Positions 39,975-43,275 of a stretch of DNA of 43,275 bases are shown here, in pieces. The stretch covers positions 1-43,275 of IMG/VR virus record IMGVR_UViG_3300030104_004778. One strand, 5' to 3'. The notes under the pieces are model-generated. The model saw only the letters and a program-made list of their open reading frames with translations. It had not been told where the DNA came from and ran no database searches. The position numbers and the translations under genes were made by a program. The DNA is from a virus. How positions within the stretch are numbered: the stretch's first letter is position 1; every line of letters begins with the position of its first letter.

Positions 39975-40919
39975 TTAGTTAGTGTTGTTTATTCTTTGTA
40001 ACCATTCAATACTTAACACACCGTCACCGGCAGTTAATGCATCGTCTGTTTTAGCAGTAATAACAACAGCTTTGTCTATCTCATAACCACTTGCATCGTC
40101 ATCACAAACGTTCAAACAATTTTTCATTTGAGCTGAAGTCTGATCAAAACCAACTGGTATATGATTAGAACCAACGGCAGCAACATCATTGTCAGCGTCA
40201 CCTGCAAAGTAGTCAAGGTCTAAACTGTTAAGAGTAGCTCCTGCTGCTTGTGCAACGTTAGCACCAATCTGCATGTCAAACCCAGCTGTATCAAAAGCTG
40301 TGTTAACAATGAATCTAATGTCTGTAATTCTAGACCATGCTGGAATTACAATGTTGTTAGCAAGGTTTTTATCTGTTGTACTAGATGTTTGACCTAATGG
40401 ATATTCATTAAACAATGATCTACATTGCATAGAAATTAATCCAGTTTCAATTATACCGACCGATAAAGTTCCAGCTGTTCCAGATCCATCGATAGCGATA
40501 GAAGTTACAGTTTTGAAAGTTTTAGCGGAAGTTGCAACGCCAGTATTTGCCATTGTTACATCTTCAGTTTGTGAACTACCTAAAACATCAGTTCCAGTAA
40601 CAGTTGCAGTTCTTGCAGAGTCATTACCAGCAGATGTTAAAGTTATAACAGAAGCCATTTCAAAGCCACCATCAGAAGTTATTCCAGGTACGTTTTGAGT
40701 AGCGTCTACTAATGTAACAGAAGTTGTAGAAGCTCCATTAGAGCCAGTAACAGCTAATCTGTCAGCGTCAGTAGTTACAACAAAATTTGCGTAGCTAATT
40801 GGAAACGCCATTTTGTTTTGAACAAATGCAGCATCTCTTACGTTTGAGCCGACAGTTGTTCCTGTGTTTACTTGTATCGGTCCTGTTGTTATAGGTCCCG
40901 AAAAGTTAGTTTTTGCCAT
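39975..40919 (-). CDS. Ig-like virion protein, 314 aa, with its own promoter
   Basis: AAGGAG before the ATG. The N-terminal NFSGPITTGPIQVNTGTTVG block, an Ig-like module (about 100-170, ITLTSAGNDSARTATVTGTD, FKTVTSIAIDGSGTAG) and a C-terminal jelly-roll-like part (IPAWSRITDIRFIVNTAFDT) are typical of marine phage virion proteins. A strong promoter lies just upstream and a stable hairpin after it, suggesting high expression. It could be a decoration or major tail-surface protein. Confidence 0.75.
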   Translation of the reverse strand: MAKTNFSGPITTGPIQVNTGTTVGSNVRDAAFVQNKMAFPISYANFVVTTDADRLAVTGSNGASTTSVTLVDATQNVPGITSDGGFEMASVITLTSAGNDSARTATVTGTDVLGSSQTEDVTMANTGVATSAKTFKTVTSIAIDGSGTAGTLSVGIIETGLISMQCRSLFNEYPLGQTSSTTDKNLANNIVIPAWSRITDIRFIVNTAFDTAGFDMQIGANVAQAAGATLNSLDLDYFAGDADNDVAAVGSNHIPVGFDQTSAQMKNCLNVCDDDASGYEIDKAVVITAKTDDALTAGDGVLSIEWLQRINNTN

Positions 40920-40951
40920 AATTTTTCTCCTTTTCCTAGTTAGTGTGAATG

Positions 40952-40972
40952 TAGTCTCTAGGCCGTCGACTA
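40952..40972 (-). promoter_or_regulatory. Leader hairpin in the 5' UTR of the 314-aa gene
   Basis: TAGTC and GACTA pair around 11 bases; an alternative pairs ATGTAG and CTACAT over a longer loop, sharing the same right arm. It lies within the roughly 90-base leader from the promoter at 41015-41043. Two competing folds are possible; function unknown. Confidence 0.35.
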
Positions 40973-41014
40973 TACGCGTCTACATCCAACTTTTTAAAAT
41001 TGTATAGTGATTAA

Positions 41015-41043
41015 TTTATATAGTAGATTTTAGTAGAGTGCAA
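41015..41043 (-). promoter_or_regulatory. Promoter for the tail/virion operon
   Basis: TTGCAC (41038-41043), 17 bases, TATAAA (41015-41020) on the minus strand. It lies in the largest gene-free stretch of the window (40920-41087) and would start transcripts near 41008, giving a leader of about 90 bases. Confidence 0.65.
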
Positions 41044-41087
41044 GAGATCCTACAGGAAATGTACGATTTCAGCGATGTGGCGTTTAT

Positions 41088-41297
41088 CTAAGTAGCCACA
41101 GAAACTTGGGCGGCAGCATTTTCAATTGCATTTTGTTTATTTGCAATTTTAGCCTCTTCGAGTTTAATATCAGTAATGACTTCTCTAATTTTGTCATCAA
41201 TCCTGACCATATCCAGAGTATATCTACCTTCTTGTTCATACTCCAGTTGCCACCTCAACTCCAAGGACCTTTTCGTATTGTACAGGTCTTGTACCAT
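41088..41297 (-). CDS. Small coiled-coil protein, 69 aa
   Basis: GGAGG six bases before the ATG at 41297. An almost all-helical product (VQDLYNTKRSLELRWQLEYE; DDKIREVITDIKLEEAKIA) with charged heptads. It overlaps the preceding gene by 62 bases in another frame, which is long, but each has its own ribosome site. Placed between capsid and tail operons; possibly a small head-completion or scaffold-like protein. Confidence 0.62.
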   Translation of the reverse strand: MVQDLYNTKRSLELRWQLEYEQEGRYTLDMVRIDDKIREVITDIKLEEAKIANKQNAIENAAAQVSVAT

Positions 41298-41487
41298 CTA
41301 TAACCTCCTCATAGGTTATTCGTTTTACCTTGGGATCCATCATTTCTCCAAGATATTCCCATTCTACACCTTTTTCTCCCAGTTTGTCAATGATTGATTG
41401 TTCAATAGATTCAACGCTATCTTCAGCTAAAACTTCAAATTTAGCTTTATATTGATACGCATGGATCTGTACTAGGAAATTTTTCAT
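41236..41487 (-). CDS. Small protein, 83 aa, behind the capsid terminator
   Basis: AAGGG before the ATG. MKNFLVQIHAYQYKAKFEVL then AEDSVESIEQSIIDKLGEK and a strand-rich end (VEWEYLGEMMDPKVKRITYE): a ferredoxin-like strand-helix-strand plan. It begins directly after the strong terminator of the capsid genes, so its transcript must come from read-through. Function unknown. Confidence 0.62.
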   Translation of the reverse strand: MKNFLVQIHAYQYKAKFEVLAEDSVESIEQSIIDKLGEKGVEWEYLGEMMDPKVKRITYEEVIDGTRPVQYEKVLGVEVATGV

Positions 41488-41499
41488 ATATTCACCCTT

Positions 41500-41535
41500 A
41501 TAAATAAAAAAGGGGCCGTTTTAAGGCGGCCCCTT
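41500..41535 (-). terminator. Strong rho-independent terminator after the capsid gene
   Basis: AAGGGGCCG and CGGCCCCTT form a nine-pair GC-rich stem (41510-41535), followed on the minus strand by TTTTTTATTTAT. It lies 13 bases past the major capsid gene stop and should end most capsid transcripts. Confidence 0.88.
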
Positions 41536-41548
41536 AGTTTGTTAATGA

Positions 41549-42460
41549 TTAAGCACCTTCACAACCGAAGATACCTCTAGGGTCTGATACTCCAAATGAG
41601 TATCTTTCTCTAGCTTTGTATCTTACGTTTCCTGTTGAGAAGTCACCTTCCATTTTAGTTTGGATAGGTAGTCTCTCAAAGTACTTCATACCATTAGGCA
41701 CGTCAGTGATAATGTACCAAGAATCAGTATCTGTTAGATAGTGATTTACTCTGTAACCTTCAGGAACCATTCCCATAGATTTCATAGCATTGATATCGTT
41801 ATCAGCTGTACCAACTCTACCTTGAGATTTTAACAATCTCTCAGCGTTGAATTGGTTTTCAGAAGGAACGATCATTTTCATTCCTCTAGCTGCGATTTTA
41901 AGACCTCTCTCATCAGTCATTGAAGCAATGTCGATCATTGCTTGCTCTAATGATGTTTCGTTAAGGTCCGCCTGTGTAGTAAGCGTGTTTGAAAAAGTTC
42001 CAGCGATAGTCGGGTGTGCTGTGTTGAACAAAGAAACTGCATCACCAGAATCAAAGTTATCCGTAGTCGGTAAACCTTGGTTTAGTGGGTTAGCTGCTTT
42101 GATCTGTTTAGCATTCGACATAGATCTCGCTAGCGCTTTTGTATAACGAGACGAAAGTCTGTCATACAGGTTATCTTCCATAGCTTCTTCAGTTAAAGCA
42201 AATGCAAGTGCCACTGTTTCATTAGTGTATCTTGCAGTAAATGTTTCTTGTGCATTGTCGTAAGCAACTGCTGAACCCTCAGGTTTAACATATGCGTTCG
42301 CAAAGCCAGATAACATTACTTCTTCTTCAAAAGCTCTGTCAGAAGACTCAGTAGTATAAATTTCTTTATGCTCCTGGTCGTATCTTTTATATTCCAAGCC
42401 AAATAGTGCATTTAGACCTGGCTCTAGTTCTTTAACTAGTTGTTGTCGTGATATTGCCAT
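41549..42460 (-). CDS. Major capsid protein, 303 aa
   Basis: AAGGAG before the ATG. The protein has an HK97-type capsid pattern: an N-terminal helix (ISRQQLVKELEPGLNALFGL), E-loop-like region, ALTEEAMEDNLYDRLSSRYT followed by KALARSMSNAKQIKAANPLN (spine helix), a P-domain region (ERGLKIAARGMKMIVPSENQ), and a closing beta segment with FSTGNVRYKARERYSFGVSD. It resembles Mu-like gpT-type capsid proteins. Placed upstream of the strong terminator, as expected for the most abundant product. Confidence 0.85.
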   Translation of the reverse strand: MAISRQQLVKELEPGLNALFGLEYKRYDQEHKEIYTTESSDRAFEEEVMLSGFANAYVKPEGSAVAYDNAQETFTARYTNETVALAFALTEEAMEDNLYDRLSSRYTKALARSMSNAKQIKAANPLNQGLPTTDNFDSGDAVSLFNTAHPTIAGTFSNTLTTQADLNETSLEQAMIDIASMTDERGLKIAARGMKMIVPSENQFNAERLLKSQGRVGTADNDINAMKSMGMVPEGYRVNHYLTDTDSWYIITDVPNGMKYFERLPIQTKMEGDFSTGNVRYKARERYSFGVSDPRGIFGCEGA

Positions 42461-42477
42461 AGTTTAATTACTCCTTA

Positions 42478-43071
42478 TTAGGCTGCACCAGCAGATCCTG
42501 ATCCTAGTAATGACTCATTTAGCATCACACGCCAGTTGACGTTTGCTGCAGTTATGTCATTATTTTTTGGATCACGGGAAAGGCCGATTATTTTTAATTG
42601 TCCAGTAGTTCCTTGAGTTCCGTCATCAAGTTCCATTGAACTTACTCCGTTTAAAGTAGATCCTCCTGTACCAACTATATCATAACATTTGAATACGTCA
42701 GCTTGAGCTGAAGCACCTGCATTGTCTGATTGTACTTCGTACATTTGCATAGGGCTGTCATAAACGAAAGCCTCTATATCTTCACTTCCAGGAGGCGTTA
42801 TGCTTCCAGGATAGTAATTTTTAAACGTAGGTTTTAGTGTTGTTGGGTCATTGTAGAAACATCCCCAGAAAGCTCCTAAATTTAACTCTAGACCAGCTGT
42901 TTGTAAGTCTACATATCCTGTACCTGTAGCAGGAGAACCTGCTAAAGAACCTTGATATATAACACTCGCGTCACCAGCTGCTATCTTATAAGAACTCATT
43001 CCAGTGGAATCATCTTGTTGACCAATTGTCTTTAACGGTCTTAGACCGAAAGCGGCATCTTGATTAGCCAT
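42478..43071 (-). CDS. Probable capsid-associated (decoration-like) protein, 197 aa
   Basis: I chose the ATG at 43071 (MANQDAAFGLRPLKTIGQQD) because GGAGG lies nine bases upstream; the longer GTG reading to 43116 runs through a hairpin. The protein is beta-rich (YKIAAGDASVIYQGSLAGSP; LNLGAFWGCFYNDPTTLKPT) and ends in a Gly/Ser tail. The MAN-DA--G--P start is common in proteins encoded just before capsid genes in marine phages. A decoration or minor capsid role is inferred from position. Confidence 0.65.
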   Translation of the reverse strand: MANQDAAFGLRPLKTIGQQDDSTGMSSYKIAAGDASVIYQGSLAGSPATGTGYVDLQTAGLELNLGAFWGCFYNDPTTLKPTFKNYYPGSITPPGSEDIEAFVYDSPMQMYEVQSDNAGASAQADVFKCYDIVGTGGSTLNGVSSMELDDGTQGTTGQLKIIGLSRDPKNNDITAANVNWRVMLNESLLGSGSAGAA

Positions 43072-43087
43072 TGTGTTTTCCTCCGTT

Positions 43088-43116
43088 GTGACCTGTCCTT
43101 GCGGACCTCCAGTCAC
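43088..43116 (-). promoter_or_regulatory. 5'-terminal hairpin with GCAA tetraloop on the capsid transcript
   Basis: GTGAC...GTCAC closes an inner GTCC-GCAA-GGAC stem with a GNRA tetraloop. It begins within a base or two of the start predicted from the promoter at 43122-43150, so it would lie at the very 5' end of the capsid mRNA, 16 bases before the ATG. Confidence 0.6.
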
Positions 43117-43121
43117 GGTTA

Positions 43122-43150
43122 ATTTAAATTCGTTGATTAGTATTTGTTAA
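43122..43150 (-). promoter_or_regulatory. Possible promoter for capsid genes
   Basis: TTAACA (43145-43150), 17 bases, TTAAAT (43122-43127) on the minus strand. The -35 box matches five of six consensus bases and the -10 box four of six. Expected start near 43115, next to a hairpin. Confidence 0.45.
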
Positions 43151-43157
43151 AAAACTC

Positions 43158-43275
43158 TTACTTACCACCGAAAGATTTGCTAGAGCGTCTATCAACTGTG
43201 ATAGGCATGCTCGGGTGCTGATCCTTCAGTAAATCGTTTTTGACAGCATCGTCTCGTTCTTTAGCTTTTTCACTA
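43158..43275 (-). CDS. C-terminal fragment of an upstream gene (38 aa visible)
   Basis: Only the last 38 residues are inside the window (SEKAKERDDAVKNDLLKDQH, then SMPITVDRRSSKSFGGK). They are charged with a Gly/Ser/Lys end. By position directly upstream of capsid genes it could be a scaffold, protease or portal-adjacent protein; the fragment alone cannot decide. Cut by the right edge. Confidence 0.6.
   Translation of the reverse strand, partial: SEKAKERDDAVKNDLLKDQHPSMPITVDRRSSKSFGGK

Noticed and set aside
42478-43116. GTG start at 43116 for the decoration-like protein
   Set aside because: The first 15 codons would cover the 5' hairpin and ribosome site; GGAGG supports the ATG at 43071.

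Overview
The window looks like most of the genome of a tailed, lytic-type bacteriophage from a marine, AT-rich (roughly one-third G+C) host. The evidence is a full virion gene set (capsid, connectors, nozzle-like protein, fibres, internal proteins, holin/endolysin), a phage replication set, and no host housekeeping genes apart from typical phage-borne ones such as peptide deformylase. The P22 gp4-like connector, the large internal proteins and the absence of a tape measure or sheath gene favour a short-tailed (podovirus-like) particle. Many proteins resemble families I know from uncultured marine phages and pelagiphages, so an alphaproteobacterial (SAR11-like) host is a plausible inference, not something the sequence proves. 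No integrase, terminase, portal, phage RNA polymerase, tRNA or CRISPR array is visible. Terminase and portal probably lie beyond the right edge.

Layout, in order of transcription; nearly everything runs leftward (minus strand). (1) Virion block, 43275 to 15029: an upstream gene fragment, a possible capsid-associated protein, major capsid protein with a strong terminator behind it, two small proteins, then a new promoter (41015-41043). This is followed by Ig-like proteins, connector proteins, small virion proteins, three paralogous glycine-rich fibres, a conserved 149-aa protein, four consecutive 2OG-Fe(II)-oxygenase-like genes, repeat and fibre-like proteins, a nozzle-like 750-aa protein, large internal proteins including one of 1,651 aa, a probable XhlA-type holin and an M15 endolysin. 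(2) Replication block, 13499 to 3773: two conserved hypotheticals, a probable ssDNA-binding protein, an AEP (TOTE-like) primase, a UvrD/Rep-like helicase, a DUF3310 protein, a family A DNA polymerase, then a run of small membrane, zinc-binding and conserved hypothetical genes. A SNF2-like helicase (13554-14984) runs the other way. Both directions start from one palindromic promoter at 13502-13535. (3) Early/accessory block, 3385 to 1 and beyond: a consensus sigma70-like promoter drives very small, overlapping genes, then a GT-A glycosyltransferase, a LAGLIDADG endonuclease, peptide deformylase and the start of a PD-(D/E)XK exonuclease cut by the left edge. One small gene (3446-3688) runs rightward from the same divergent region.

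Gene packing is extreme: most neighbours overlap by ATGA or TAATG, so translational coupling is the rule. At least a dozen genes shorter than 60 codons fill what would otherwise look like gaps, and no gene-free stretch exceeds about 170 bases. The most unusual features are the oxygenase cluster beside Gly/Pro-rich fibres (possible collagen-like fibre modification), the symmetric two-way promoter giving a predicted leaderless mRNA, a GC-rich palindromic island inside a small gene, RNA hairpins at the starts or joints of virion transcripts, and modules shared between neighbouring virion proteins.
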